DNA of 64,000 nt from Pseudonocardia endophytica (GCF_004339565.1 NZ_SMFZ01000002.1:1736001-1800000); one strand, 5' to 3'; counted from the first letter of the stretch, positions 40,409 through 49,499 are shown. Notes: generated from the sequence alone by a model not told the origin. A program made the numbers and translations.

Positions 40409-41350
40409 ATGTCCGACTACACGCTCGGCCTGCACGACCTCGGCGACGGCTGCCACGCCTGGCTGCAGCCCGACGGCGGCTGGGGCTGGAGCAACTCCGG
40501 CCTGATCACCGGCGGCGGCACCAGCCTGATGGTGGACACGCTGTTCGACCTCGCCCTGACACAGCGGATGCTCGACGGGATCACGTCGGTCACCGACGCG
40601 AACCCCCTCACGACGCTGGTCAACACGCACTCCGACGGCGACCACACGCACGGCAACGAGCTGCTCGCCGCCCGCGACGTCGAGATCGTCGCGACCGAGG
40701 CGGCCGCCGCGCTGATCAGCCAGGAGGAGGTGGACATGCTCGCGGCCGCGAAGAAGCTCCCGGACGGTCGCGGCGACTTCGTGCGCGCGGTGTTCGGCGC
40801 ATTCGAGTTCGAGGGGATCACCGCGACACCGCCGCACCGCACGTTCACCGGCGAGACGAGCCTCGACGTCGGCGGCAGGGAGGTGCGGCTCATCCAGGTC
40901 GGGCCGGCGCACACGCCGGGCGACGCGATCGTGCACGTCCCGGACGCGCGCCTGGTCTACGCCGGGGACGTGCTGTTCATCGGCGGGACGCCGATCGTCT
41001 GGGCCGGTCCGGTCGGGCGCTGGGTCGCGGCCTGCGAGCGGATGCTGGACCTGGACGCGGACCGGTACGTCCCGGGGCACGGCCCGGTCGGCTCGAAGTC
41101 CGACGTGGAGCGTGTCCGCGAGTACCTGTTGTTCGTGGACACCGAGGCGCGCAAGCGGTTCGACGACGGCCTGGACGTCGACCAGGCGATCGAGTCGATC
41201 GACCTCGGGCCGTGGGCCGGGCTGAACGAGAGCAGCCGGATCGCCCAGAACGTCGTCAACGTCTACGAGACGATCGACCCGACGCGCGAGCCGATCGGAC
41301 GTCTCGGTGCGCTCGTGCGGATCGCGGCACGGGAGGGCTTCACCGTCTGA
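40409..41350 (+). CDS. Metallo-beta-lactamase-fold hydrolase
   Basis: A 313-residue MBL-fold protein. The metal motif reads THSDGDHTHGN near residues 72-82, i.e. HxDGDH with Asp replacing the second His of the usual HxHxDH; further ligands are in GPAHTPGDAIVH near residue 170, YAGDVLFIGG near 190 and PGHGPVG near 222. The Asp variant is found in a catabolic subfamily of uncertain substrate. It closes the operon starting at 38231. Its 3' end overlaps the convergent HAD gene by 11 bp. Confidence 0.88.
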   Translation: MSDYTLGLHDLGDGCHAWLQPDGGWGWSNSGLITGGGTSLMVDTLFDLALTQRMLDGITSVTDANPLTTLVNTHSDGDHTHGNELLAARDVEIVATEAAAALISQEEVDMLAAAKKLPDGRGDFVRAVFGAFEFEGITATPPHRTFTGETSLDVGGREVRLIQVGPAHTPGDAIVHVPDARLVYAGDVLFIGGTPIVWAGPVGRWVAACERMLDLDADRYVPGHGPVGSKSDVERVREYLLFVDTEARKRFDDGLDVDQAIESIDLGPWAGLNESSRIAQNVVNVYETIDPTREPIGRLGALVRIAAREGFTV

Positions 41351-42017
41351 CCGCGGCGAGGTCCGCCAGAGTCTCCAGGTGCAGGTCGAACGCGTCGCCG
41401 GGAACCGGCCGGTCGGCTCCGGGGCGTTCCAGGAACGCCGTGCGCATCCCGGCCCCCTGCGCGCCGCGCAGGTCCCAGGCGTGCGCGGCGACCATCAGCA
41501 TCCGCTCGGGCGGCCTGCCCGCACAGTCGATCGCCAGCCGGTACACGGCCGGGTCCGGCTTGTAGGAGCCGGCAGCCTGGGTCGACAGGGCGGTGTGCCA
41601 GCGCAGACCGGCCGACGCGTTCATCCGCAGCAGCGACGTCCGGTCCGCATTGGACAGGCCGATCAGCTCGAAACGGCCGGCCAGCCCGGCCAGCGCGTCG
41701 GCGGTGTCCGGCCACGCGGGCCGGTGTCCGGCGGCCCGGACGAGCGTGTCGACCGCTCCGGGTTCGAGGCCGGCCGCGCGGACGACGGCGTGCGCGGCCT
41801 CGGCGTCCAGCACCGCGGTCGTCGCGTACTCCCGCCCGCCGTCGACGATGCGGCGGTGCTCGGCGCCGATCGTCGTGCCCCACAGGGTGACCAGGTCGTC
41901 GACGTCGGCGGCCGGCACCAGCGCGCCGAGCGCGTCGCGCAGGCCGGCGGTGTGGTCCACGAGCGTGCCGAGGATGTCGAAGACGAGTGTGTCGATGTCG
42001 TGCACCGGCTGTCCCAC
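41340..42017 (-). CDS. HAD hydrolase, haloacid dehalogenase type II
   Basis: A 225-residue HAD enzyme. The nucleophile Asp is in LVFDILGTLVDH (residues 10-21), motif II Ser in IGLSNAD near residue 119, motif III Lys in SYKPDPAVY near residue 150, and VAAHAWDLRGAQGAGM near residue 175 gives the acidic end; this last block is typical of type II 2-haloacid dehalogenases. It may dehalogenate 2-haloalkanoates or be a phosphatase of this branch. The GTG at 42017 gives MGQPVHDIDTLVFD; a nearby downstream GTG is an alternative. Divergent from the alpha/beta hydrolase with only 18 bp between starts. Confidence 0.85.
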   Translation of the reverse strand: MGQPVHDIDTLVFDILGTLVDHTAGLRDALGALVPAADVDDLVTLWGTTIGAEHRRIVDGGREYATTAVLDAEAAHAVVRAAGLEPGAVDTLVRAAGHRPAWPDTADALAGLAGRFELIGLSNADRTSLLRMNASAGLRWHTALSTQAAGSYKPDPAVYRLAIDCAGRPPERMLMVAAHAWDLRGAQGAGMRTAFLERPGADRPVPGDAFDLHLETLADLAAVRR

Positions 42018-42035
42018 GCGTTCGAGGGTAGACAG

Positions 42036-42752
42036 GTGACCGTGGAGACGATGCTCGCGATCCCGGGGACGCTGTGCTCACCCGCCGTCTTCGACGCGCT
42101 CGCCGCGCGTCTCGAGGGACGGGTCCGGCCGGTCGCGGCGGACTGGATGACCGCACCCGGTCCGTGGACCGTCCCGGCCGTCGCCGAGCGGCTGGCCTCC
42201 CGGCTCGACGCACCGTCGATCGTGCTCGGCCACTCCACCGGCGGCGCGATCGCGCTGCAGCTCGCCGTGCGCAGGCCGGATCTCGTCGCCGGGCTCGTGC
42301 TCGTCGGGACCGGGGCGCACATGCGCGGGCACGGCGACGTGGACGCGATCGTCGACCGGGTCGACCGCGACTGGGGACCGGACCTGCACGACGCGATCCT
42401 GCGCCGCAGCTTCGCGACCCCGCTGCCCGACGCGTTCGGCGAGACCCTGCGTGCCTACGCCGCCCGGGTCCCGCGCGAGGCGGTGCTGGAGGTGCTGCGC
42501 AGCCAGCGTGACCTCGACCTGACCGCGGAGCTGGCTCGCCTGACGGTGCCTGCGGTCGTCGTGCACGGGACCCAGGATGCGACGCGCACCGTCGGCCAGG
42601 CCCGCGAGCTCGCCGACGCGCTGCCGGACGCCGAGCTGCGGATCGTCGAGGCGGGCCACACGCCGGTGCACGAGACGCCGGACGTGGTCGCGGCCGCCGT
42701 GCTCGACGTCGTCGGGCGTTCGCTCACGGCGAACCGGTTGCGCCACAGGTGA
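42036..42752 (+). CDS. Alpha/beta hydrolase
   Basis: A 238-residue alpha/beta-hydrolase. The oxyanion region is AIPGTLCSPAVFDAL near residue 8, the nucleophile elbow VLGHSTGGAIAL has Ser near residue 66, Asp is in HGTQDATRTV and His in EAGHTPVHETPD. Compact, without a large cap. Substrate unknown. The GTG at 42036 follows GAGGG at good spacing; a second GTG at 42042 and an ATG at 42051 are possible starts. Confidence 0.82.
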   Translation: MTVETMLAIPGTLCSPAVFDALAARLEGRVRPVAADWMTAPGPWTVPAVAERLASRLDAPSIVLGHSTGGAIALQLAVRRPDLVAGLVLVGTGAHMRGHGDVDAIVDRVDRDWGPDLHDAILRRSFATPLPDAFGETLRAYAARVPREAVLEVLRSQRDLDLTAELARLTVPAVVVHGTQDATRTVGQARELADALPDAELRIVEAGHTPVHETPDVVAAAVLDVVGRSLTANRLRHR

Positions 42753-42794
42753 ACGCCCGCGCGTCCGTCCCGGGACAACCCTAGGGTCGGCGAC

Positions 42795-43166
42795 GTGCCG
42801 GACACCCAGACCCTCCGCGCCGCCGAGCGGCGCCTGCAGGCCGCCCAGCTCGCGTCCGACGTCGCCGCTCTCGACGCGCTGATCGACGACGACGCGCTGT
42901 TCACCGGCCCGGACGGCGCGCTCCTGTCCAAACAGGACGACCTCGCGGCGCACCGCGGCGGCCACCAGGTCCTGCGCCGTGTCGACGAGCACGAGCTGCG
43001 GCTGGCGGTCACCGGCACGACGGGTGTCACCTGGTTCCTCGGCGAGGTCGAGGGCGTCGCGGGTGGTGTGCCGTTCGCGGCCCTGGTGCGCTACACCAGG
43101 GCGTGGGCGCACGACGCCGTGGACGGCTGGCGGGTCGTCGCGGCGCACGCGAGCGCCGTCGGCTGA
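42795..43166 (+). CDS. SnoaL/DUF4440-like (NTF2-fold) small protein
   Basis: A 123-residue protein of the NTF2-like superfamily: an N-terminal helix pair (LRAAERRLQAAQLASDVAALDALI), the strand entry DDDALFTGPDGALLSKQDDL near residue 33, and a C-terminal sheet ending VDGWRVVAAHAS. These are the marks of DUF4440 proteins, often of unknown function or small-molecule isomerases. It starts at GTG, 42 bp after the hydrolase gene. No partner suggests a substrate. Confidence 0.75.
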   Translation: MPDTQTLRAAERRLQAAQLASDVAALDALIDDDALFTGPDGALLSKQDDLAAHRGGHQVLRRVDEHELRLAVTGTTGVTWFLGEVEGVAGGVPFAALVRYTRAWAHDAVDGWRVVAAHASAVG

Positions 43167-43249
43167 GGTCGCCCGGACCCTGCGGGTGCACACCGACGTC
43201 GTCACCGTCCACCCGCTGCTGAGCTTCCCGGGTGACCCGCTCCGCCGGG

Positions 43250-44056
43250 TCACGGCCGCCCGGCCCGCTCCTCCATCCACCGCACCGCGAACGCGCACAT
43301 CGCCCGAGCGTCCACGACCAGCGAGTCCGCGTCGCCGACCCGTCCGGTGCGGCCGTTCCCCGCCGCCACGAAGTCTCCGACGACCGTGCCGAAGTAGTCG
43401 TCGTCGAACCCGTCGACGATCGGGTCGGACGTGTCGAACTCCTCGACCGTCCGCCAGAGGATGCCGTCCGGCGTCGCGAACGGGACGTCGGAACGGACGA
43501 TCCGCTTGCCGGGCAGGTCGGCCAGGTGCTCGGCGTGGTGCAGGAGCGTCATCGTGTCCCACGGCGCGCCGATCATCGCGACCGTCCCGCCCGCCTCGAC
43601 GAGCCTGGCCAGCGGCGAGCCGGGGCCGTAGCCGTAGTCGACCGGGTGGTCGGCGGTGAACCACTCCGCGCGGTCTCCGAGCGCTGCGACGGACGCGCCG
43701 GGGGAGCCGCTGCGACGCGCGCCGGGCCACTGCCGCAGGAACTCCGGGAGGGCGCCGTTGTCGCGGATCGCGTGCGACGTCGCCGCGTCGAACCCCGGCA
43801 CGTGCGGACGCCACCGCTCCGCCAGCCTGCCGTCGTCGTCGAGCAGGTCGGTGTACGGGGCCTGCCAGTCCGTGTAGGCCAGCACGGTCCCGCCAGGGGA
43901 GACCGCGTCGAGCAGCGCGCCGACGAGGGTGTCCGGGCCGTCGATCAGCGGGCCGACGCTGCGCAGCGCGCCGTGGGCGAACACGGCGTCCCCCGCGGTC
44001 AGGCCGAGTCCGCGCAGGTCGGCGGTCAGGTCGGCGCGGGTGCGGGGATCGGCCAC
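43250..44056 (-). CDS. AAC(3)-family aminoglycoside N-acetyltransferase-like protein
   Basis: A 268-residue protein of the Antibiotic_NAT family. Matches include VFAHGALRSVGPLIDGPDTL near residue 26, GTVLAYTDWQAPYTD near residue 55, the ARRSGSPGASVAALG block near residue 113 and GTVAMIGAPWDTMTLLHHAEH near residue 155, where the HH/E motif near the acetyl-CoA site resides. The family transfers acetyl from acetyl-CoA to the 3-amino group of aminoglycosides, but many chromosomal members act on other amines. Resistance should not be assumed. Single gene, divergent from the AI-2E-type transporter. Confidence 0.85.
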   Translation of the reverse strand: MADPRTRADLTADLRGLGLTAGDAVFAHGALRSVGPLIDGPDTLVGALLDAVSPGGTVLAYTDWQAPYTDLLDDDGRLAERWRPHVPGFDAATSHAIRDNGALPEFLRQWPGARRSGSPGASVAALGDRAEWFTADHPVDYGYGPGSPLARLVEAGGTVAMIGAPWDTMTLLHHAEHLADLPGKRIVRSDVPFATPDGILWRTVEEFDTSDPIVDGFDDDYFGTVVGDFVAAGNGRTGRVGDADSLVVDARAMCAFAVRWMEERAGRP

Positions 44057-44128
44057 GAGCCGGGAAGTCTAGCGACGACCGGGCGCGGTTGCGGGCGTGC
44101 CCGATGGGTCCCTGCGAGACTGCGCGAC

Positions 44129-45337
44129 ATGACGACCGAGCCGCGCCCCACCCGGGAACGGGTCATCGACGACGGTGCCCGTCGCCTGGCCCGGTGGAGC
44201 GGGCAGCTCCTGCTGATCGCCGCCGCGCTCGTGCTGCTCGGGCTGATCGTCGGGTGGCTGTGGCCGGTCGCGTTCCCGGTGTTCCTCGGGCTGCTGATCG
44301 CGAGCGTGTTCGAGCCGCTGGTCACCCGCCTGCGGGCGTGGGGGTGGCCGAGCCTGCTCGCGACGGCCGTCGTGTTCCTGCTGGCGCTGGGGATCCTGGT
44401 CGGTGTCGTCGTCGCGATCATCCCGACCGTCGCCGACCAGGCACCGCAGCTGGCGCAGGGCGCGATCGGCGGCATCGACCAGGTGCAGGCGTTCCTGGCC
44501 GGGCCGCCGTTCAACCTCGGTCAGACCCAGATCGGGCAGGCCGTGCAGGTCGCCACCGAGCGCCTGCAGCAGAACGCCGCCTCGATCGCGGGTGGCGTCG
44601 TCACCGGCATCTCGACCGTCGCCACCGGGCTGGTCAACATCGTGCTGGCCGTCGTCGTCGCGTTCCTGTTCGTCAAGGACGGCCCCCGGTTCCTGCCGTG
44701 GCTGCGGCGCCTGAGCGGCCCGACCGCCGGCGCTCACCTGTCGACCGTCGGCGTCCGGGTGTGGGGTCGGCTCGGCGGGTTCATCCGCAGCCAGGCGCTG
44801 ATCGGGCTCGTCGACTCCGTGTTCATCGGGATCGGACTGGTGCTGCTCGGGATCCCGCTCGCGCTGCCCCTTGCCGTGCTCACGTTCTTCGGCGCGTTCG
44901 TGCCGATCGTCGGCGCGCTGGTCGCCGGGGCGCTGTCGGTGCTCGTCGCGCTCGTGTCCGCCGGGCCCCTGCAGGCGCTGTTCGTGCTGATCCTGATCCT
45001 CGCCGTGCAGCAGATCGAGGGGAACCTGCTGCAGCCGCTCGTGCAGGGCAAGGGGCTCGGGCTGCACGCGGCCGTCGTGATCCTGGCCGTCACCGGAGGC
45101 AGCAGCCTGTTCGGTATCGCGGGCGCGTTCTTCGCGGTGCCGGTCGCGGCCGTCGTCGCGGAGGTCCTCCGCTACATCGGTGAACGCATCGACGAGAGGT
45201 CCGGTGTGGATCCCGAGCCGGACGACGGCGTGGTGTCCGAGAACGACGTCGGGACGCTGGCCGAAACCGGCGACGACGAGGCGACGGACGCCGGCGAGAC
45301 GCAGGACACATCGCCTCCGGAGACGGAACGGGGTTGA
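44129..45337 (+). CDS. AI-2E family (TqsA/PerM-like) membrane protein
   Basis: A 402-residue integral membrane protein with about eight hydrophobic helices and an amphipathic central region. The family signature VFLGLLIASVFEPLVTRL is near residue 52, FLFVKDGPRFLPWLRRL near residue 185 and LTFFGAFVPIVGALVAGALS near residue 252. The C-terminal 50 residues are acidic and disordered. Despite the AI-2 exporter name, family functions are diverse (including Na+/H+ antiport). Single gene upstream of the nitrile hydratase region; no functional link is evident. Confidence 0.88.
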   Translation: MTTEPRPTRERVIDDGARRLARWSGQLLLIAAALVLLGLIVGWLWPVAFPVFLGLLIASVFEPLVTRLRAWGWPSLLATAVVFLLALGILVGVVVAIIPTVADQAPQLAQGAIGGIDQVQAFLAGPPFNLGQTQIGQAVQVATERLQQNAASIAGGVVTGISTVATGLVNIVLAVVVAFLFVKDGPRFLPWLRRLSGPTAGAHLSTVGVRVWGRLGGFIRSQALIGLVDSVFIGIGLVLLGIPLALPLAVLTFFGAFVPIVGALVAGALSVLVALVSAGPLQALFVLILILAVQQIEGNLLQPLVQGKGLGLHAAVVILAVTGGSSLFGIAGAFFAVPVAAVVAEVLRYIGERIDERSGVDPEPDDGVVSENDVGTLAETGDDEATDAGETQDTSPPETERG

Positions 45338-45370
45338 GCCCGGGGCGGGATCGCGCGCTATCGTAGGCCC

Positions 45371-45739
45371 ATGTCATCGGACCGTGACACGTCGGACCCC
45401 GGGTCCGGCGCCGACCTCGCCTTCGACGCGCTCGCCGATCCCGTCCGCCGGGAGATCCTCGGCGTGCTCGCCGAGGAGGACGAGACGAGCGCGGGTGCGC
45501 TGGCCGAGCGCATCACGAGCGTCGGGCGCACGGCCGTGTCCACCCACCTGCGCGTGCTGCGCGTGGCCGGTCTGGTGACCGAGCGGCGTGAGGGCCGCTT
45601 CCGCTACTACTCCATCGACCCGTCCGGCGCGGCCGCCGAGGTCATCCGCCTGCTGCACGGCCTGTTCCGCGACTCGTTGCGCGACGCGCGGTCGGCCGTC
45701 GAGGATGGACCCGTCACCGACGTGGCGGAGGCCGGATGA
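45371..45739 (+). CDS. ArsR-type regulator (nitrile hydratase regulator candidate)
   Basis: A 122-residue winged-helix protein. DALADPVRREILGVLAEED near residue 20 and the recognition region TSVGRTAVSTHLRVLRVAGL near residue 49, then ERREGRFRYYSID for the wing, are typical of ArsR-family regulators. No metal-binding Cys is present. Position is suggestive: in Rhodococcus nitrile hydratase clusters a small winged-helix regulator acts with an AmiC-like amide sensor. Here an AmiC-like fusion follows and the nitrile hydratase operon lies 1.5 kb downstream. Confidence 0.85.
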   Translation: MSSDRDTSDPGSGADLAFDALADPVRREILGVLAEEDETSAGALAERITSVGRTAVSTHLRVLRVAGLVTERREGRFRYYSIDPSGAAAEVIRLLHGLFRDSLRDARSAVEDGPVTDVAEAG

Positions 45740-45761
45740 TGATGGTGCGAGCGCGGTAGCC

Positions 45762-47183
45762 GTGGAGGCCGTCGCGGTCTCGGTGGAGGAGTTCGCCTCC
45801 GCCCCGCCGGATGTCGTGTTCGACCGGTTCGGCGCGGGCCCGGAGGCGGGCTGGCTCTTCGGCGCCGTCTGCGACCGCGTCACCGCGGGCGCCGTCGTGA
45901 CGCTGCGTCCGCCGATCGGGTCGTCCGGGCCGGTCGAGATCGTCGGCCGGATCAGCGACGTGCGCCGCCCGCACGCGTTGACGATCACGCACGACCTGCC
46001 GTGGCGGGGCCGGATCCGCCTGCGCTTCGACAGGGCGCCGGGCGGCACCCGCATCCGGCTGCACGCCGAGATCGACGAGCGCGGCCTGGAGTGGCTGATG
46101 CGCAGGCAGGGCCTCGCCGTCCCGCCGGGTGCCGCGACCGGTCCGCGGATCGGGCTGATCAGCAGCCGCTCCGGTTCCGGGGGGCTGTTCGCCTCCGCCT
46201 CGCAGAACGTCGCAACGCTCGCCGTCGAGGAGATCAACGACGACGGCGGGGTCGACGGGCGGCCGGTCGAGTTGCTCGTCGGCGACGACGCGACCGACCC
46301 CGCGACCGGGGCGCTGGAGGCCAGGCGGCTGGTTCGCGCCGGCTGCCGGGTGATCGTGCTGATGACGACGTCGGCGACCTACGACGCGGTGTCCGCGGCA
46401 CTGCAGGGGTCCGGCGTGCTCGTCGTGCAGCCGCACATGAACGAGGGCGGTGGCGAGAGCCGGCTGCGGCTGCGATTCGGCGAGCGCCCGGCCGCCCAGC
46501 TCGCGACGGCGGTCCTGCCGCTGCAGCGCGCCGCCGGCGGGCGGCGCTGGTTCCTGGCCGGCAACGACTACGTGTGGCCGCGCAGCGTGCACGCCGCCGC
46601 CAGAGCCGTGCTGCCGCGACACGGCGGGCAGCTGGTGGGGGAGCGCTACGCCCCGCTCGGCACCACCGACTTCGCGCCGATCGTCGAGGCCGTCGCGGCG
46701 TCCGGGGCGGACATCGTGCTGAACACCTTCGTCGGCGCGGACAGCGCAGCGTTCGAGCGCGAGTGCCACGCGATGGGACTGCGAGACCGTGCGGTCAGCC
46801 TCGCCCCGGCCATCGACGAGGCGACGCTGGAGCGGATCGGCGCCCGCGCCGGGTCCGGCATCCACGGCGTCTCCGGCTACTTCCAACACCTCGACACCGA
46901 GCGCAACACGTCGTTGCTGCGGCGCTACCGGCGGACGTTCGGGCCGTGGGCGCCGCCGCTGTCGTCGCTGTCGGAGTCGGTGTTCGAGGCGATCCACATG
47001 TGGGCCGCTGCGGCCCGTCGTGCCCGCACGACCGAGCCGGGGCCGGTTGCCGACGCGATGCGGGCCGGCCGCTACGAGCTGCCGCGGGGCACGGTCGTCC
47101 TGGACGAGACGGACACCGTCGCGCCGCCGTTGCACCTGGCGGCCGCAACGGGTGCGACGTTCGGCTCGATGCGTTCCGGTTAA
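45762..47183 (+). CDS. SRPBCC-AmiC-like amide-sensor fusion protein
   Basis: A 473-residue two-domain protein. Residues 1-120 are an SRPBCC/AHSA1-type domain (SAPPDVVFDRFGAGPEAGW; RISDVRRPHALTITHDLPW). Residues 126-473 are a type I periplasmic-binding-protein fold close to AmiC/amide-urea binding proteins: GPRIGLISSRSGSGGLFASA, AVEEINDDGGVDGRPVELL, and YFQHLDTERNTSLLRRYRR. There is no signal peptide, so the binding domain is cytoplasmic, as for AmiC and the Rhodococcus NhlC/NhhC sensors. It probably senses amide or nitrile and modulates the ArsR regulator. The start is uncertain: GTG at 45762 is the first in-frame start and lacks a good ribosome site. Confidence 0.78.
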   Translation: MEAVAVSVEEFASAPPDVVFDRFGAGPEAGWLFGAVCDRVTAGAVVTLRPPIGSSGPVEIVGRISDVRRPHALTITHDLPWRGRIRLRFDRAPGGTRIRLHAEIDERGLEWLMRRQGLAVPPGAATGPRIGLISSRSGSGGLFASASQNVATLAVEEINDDGGVDGRPVELLVGDDATDPATGALEARRLVRAGCRVIVLMTTSATYDAVSAALQGSGVLVVQPHMNEGGGESRLRLRFGERPAAQLATAVLPLQRAAGGRRWFLAGNDYVWPRSVHAAARAVLPRHGGQLVGERYAPLGTTDFAPIVEAVAASGADIVLNTFVGADSAAFERECHAMGLRDRAVSLAPAIDEATLERIGARAGSGIHGVSGYFQHLDTERNTSLLRRYRRTFGPWAPPLSSLSESVFEAIHMWAAAARRARTTEPGPVADAMRAGRYELPRGTVVLDETDTVAPPLHLAAATGATFGSMRSG

Positions 47184-47187
47184 CTCC

Positions 47188-47217
47188 ATGTCAACGCGTC
47201 AGCTCGCATTGACATGA
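47188..47217. promoter_or_regulatory. Operator-like inverted repeat over the nitrile hydratase promoter
   Basis: CATGTCAA (47188-47195) and TTGACATG (47210-47217) are perfect 8-bp inverted arms 14 bp apart. The right arm contains the -35 box, so a bound protein would block or reposition polymerase. Confidence 0.65.
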
Positions 47218-47237
47218 TCGGCGGGGGCTTCTAGTTT
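47210..47237 (+). promoter_or_regulatory. Promoter of the amidase-nitrile hydratase operon
   Basis: Consensus -35 TTGACA at 47210-47215 and -10-like TAGTTT at 47232-47237 (16-bp spacer), about 30 bp before the GTG start at 47269. Its AT-rich TAGTTTTCA contrasts with the surroundings. Confidence 0.55.
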
Positions 47238-47268
47238 TCAGTCCCATCCGCCGACCAGAGGAGTGCCC

Positions 47269-48813
47269 GTGGCGATCCCTCCCCCCGACCCCGCCCGTCT
47301 GGCGGCACTGAACGAGCATTTCGGTTTCGGACTCTCCGACGCGGAGCTCGAGGAGATGGGCCCGGCCGTCGTGTCCACGTTCGCCGCGTCCGAGCGGGTG
47401 GAGGAGCTCTACCAGGCCACCGCCCCGCAGACCCCGAACCGCGAGTGGGCCGAGCCGACCGACAACCCGCTCGGCGCCTGGTACGTGACGACGAACATCC
47501 CCGGTGCCGCGGACGGACCGCTGGCTGGCAAGACCGTCGCGATCAAGGACAACGTCAGTGTCGCGGGCGTGCCGATGACGAACGGCTCGGCCTCGGTCGA
47601 GGGCTTCGTGCCCCGGCGGGACGCCACGAGCGTCACGCGGCTGCTCGCGGCGGGCGCGACGATCACCGGCAAGTCGATGTGCGAGGACCTCTGCTTCTCC
47701 GGCGCGAGCTTCACGTCGAGGCCGTGGCCGGTGCGCAACCCGTGGGACCCGAGCCGCAACGCCGGCGGATCGTCGGCCGGCAGCACCGTGCTCGTCGTCA
47801 CCGGGGAGGTCGACCTCGCGCTCGGCGGTGACCAGGGCGGATCGGTCCGGATCCCGTCGTCGTTCTCCGGCGGTGTCGGGCACAAGCCCACGCACGGCCT
47901 GGTGCCCTACACCGGCGCGTTCCCGATCGAGCAGACGATCGACCACCTCGGTCCGATGACCCGCACGGTCGCCGACGCCGCGCTGATGCTCGGCGTGCTG
48001 GCCGGCGTGGACGGTCAGGACCCGCGCCAGCCGACGTCGATCGCACCCGTCGACTACACGGCCGCGCTGTCCGGCGGGGCAGAGGGGCTCCGGATCGGCG
48101 TGGTCACCGAGGGCTTCGGGCGTCCGGAGAGCGACGCGGGCGTCGACCAGTCCGTCCGCGCCGCGATCGACGTGCTGCGCGGGGCCGGCGCGAGCGTCGA
48201 CGAGATCTCCATTCCATGGCACCTCGACGGGATGGCGGTCTGGAATGTGATCGCCACCGAGGGCGCGGCGTTCCAGATGATCGACGGCAACGCCTACGGC
48301 ATGAACTCGCAGGGTCTGTACGACCCCGAGCTCATGGAGCACTACGGCGCCCAGCGGATCACCCGCGGGTCCGAGCTGTCCAAGACCGTGAAGCTGGTCG
48401 GGCTGTCCGGCGGCCACACGTACAAGGTCGGCGGCGGCAAGTGGTACGCGATGGCCCGCAACCTCGCGTTCGAGCTGCGGGCGGCCTACGACGCGGCGTT
48501 CTCGTCCTACGACCTGCTCGCGATGCCGACGCTGCCGTACACCGCCCGCCCGCTGCTCGGCTACGACGCCCCGCTCGGGGACTACCTCACGACGGCCCTG
48601 TCGATGATCGGCAACTGCGCGCCGTTCGACGTCAGCGGTCACCCCGCGTGCACCGTGCCCGCCGAGCTCGTCGACGGGCTGCCGTGCGGGCTGATGCTCG
48701 TCGGGAAGAACTTCGACGACGCCACGGTGCTGCGTGGGGCGCACGCGTACGAGAAAGCGGTGGGCGGGTTCCCCGCTCCGCCGGCACTGACGACAGTGGG
48801 AGGACAGGCGTGA
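47269..48813 (+). CDS. Amidase (amidase-signature family)
   Basis: A 514-residue amidase-signature enzyme, of the kind paired with nitrile hydratases. The catalytic Lys is in [13 protein letters not shown] near residue 93, the cis-Ser in [15 protein letters not shown] near residue 168, and the nucleophile Ser in [17 protein letters not shown] near residue 191. It hydrolyses the amide made by nitrile hydratase to acid plus ammonia. AGAGGAG is five bases before the GTG at 47269; an upstream GTG at 47263 overlaps that site. Its stop overlaps the beta-subunit start (GTGA), so all four genes form one operon. Confidence 0.93.
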   Translation: MAIPPPDPARLAALNEHFGFGLSDAELEEMGPAVVSTFAASERVEELYQATAPQTPNREWAEPTDNPLGAWYVTTNIPGAADGPLAGKTVAIKDNVSVAGVPMTNGSASVEGFVPRRDATSVTRLLAAGATITGKSMCEDLCFSGASFTSRPWPVRNPWDPSRNAGGSSAGSTVLVVTGEVDLALGGDQGGSVRIPSSFSGGVGHKPTHGLVPYTGAFPIEQTIDHLGPMTRTVADAALMLGVLAGVDGQDPRQPTSIAPVDYTAALSGGAEGLRIGVVTEGFGRPESDAGVDQSVRAAIDVLRGAGASVDEISIPWHLDGMAVWNVIATEGAAFQMIDGNAYGMNSQGLYDPELMEHYGAQRITRGSELSKTVKLVGLSGGHTYKVGGGKWYAMARNLAFELRAAYDAAFSSYDLLAMPTLPYTARPLLGYDAPLGDYLTTALSMIGNCAPFDVSGHPACTVPAELVDGLPCGLMLVGKNFDDATVLRGAHAYEKAVGGFPAPPALTTVGGQA

Positions 48814-49499
48814 ACGGAATCCACGATCTGGGTGGCCGGGACGGTCTCGGGGCCGTCGCACCCCCGGAGTCGGAACCGGTCTGGAAGGCGGAGTGGGAGA
48901 AGCACGCCCACACGTTCTTCCCGCTGGCGTTCAAGGCCGGGATGTTCGGGGTGGACCAGTTCCGCTTCGGCATGGAGCTGATCCCGCCGGTCCACTACCT
49001 GACCTCGCCGTACTACGAGCACTGGGTGGACTCGGTGGCCTACCACGGCGAGCGCACCGGGTTCTGGACCGCCGAGGAGATCGAGAAGCGCTACCAGCAC
49101 TACCTGTCCAACCCGGACGAGCCGCTGCCGCCCGACCAGGACCCGGACGGCGAGCTGATCGCGTTCCTGAACGCCGCCATCCCGGCGGGCGTGCCCGCGG
49201 GCCGCGACACCGGCAAGGCCGCGAAGTTCTCCGTCGGCGACACCGTCACGGTCACCTCCGACGCGCCGCGCGGGCACACCCGCAAGGCGAGCTACATCCG
49301 GGGCAGGACCGGCGTCGTCGTGCTCGCCCACGGCGAGATGATCTACCCGGACACGGCGGGCAACAACCAGGGCGAGGCGCCCGAGCACGTCTACACCGTG
49401 CAGTTCACGAACGAGGAGCTCTGGGGCGCCGAGGCCGCAGAGCCCAACGGCACCGTCACGTTCGACGTGTGGGAGCCCTACATCCGTCCGGCCGCCTGA
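48810..49499 (+). CDS. nthB: Nitrile hydratase beta subunit
   Basis: A 229-residue beta subunit beginning with the diagnostic [13 protein letters not shown]. The C-terminal SH3-like domain is marked by [20 protein letters not shown] near residue 130 and [12 protein letters not shown] near residue 195. It forms the alpha-beta dimer with the next gene and contributes arginines to the metal centre. GTG start overlapping the amidase stop. The order beta then alpha, with the accessory gene last, matches cobalt-type clusters. Confidence 0.95.
   Translation: MNGIHDLGGRDGLGAVAPPESEPVWKAEWEKHAHTFFPLAFKAGMFGVDQFRFGMELIPPVHYLTSPYYEHWVDSVAYHGERTGFWTAEEIEKRYQHYLSNPDEPLPPDQDPDGELIAFLNAAIPAGVPAGRDTGKAAKFSVGDTVTVTSDAPRGHTRKASYIRGRTGVVVLAHGEMIYPDTAGNNQGEAPEHVYTVQFTNEELWGAEAAEPNGTVTFDVWEPYIRPAA

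Noticed and set aside
43250-44056. Calling the AAC(3)-like gene an acquired resistance determinant
   Set aside because: Its composition matches the surroundings and no mobile element is adjacent, so recent transfer is not supported.
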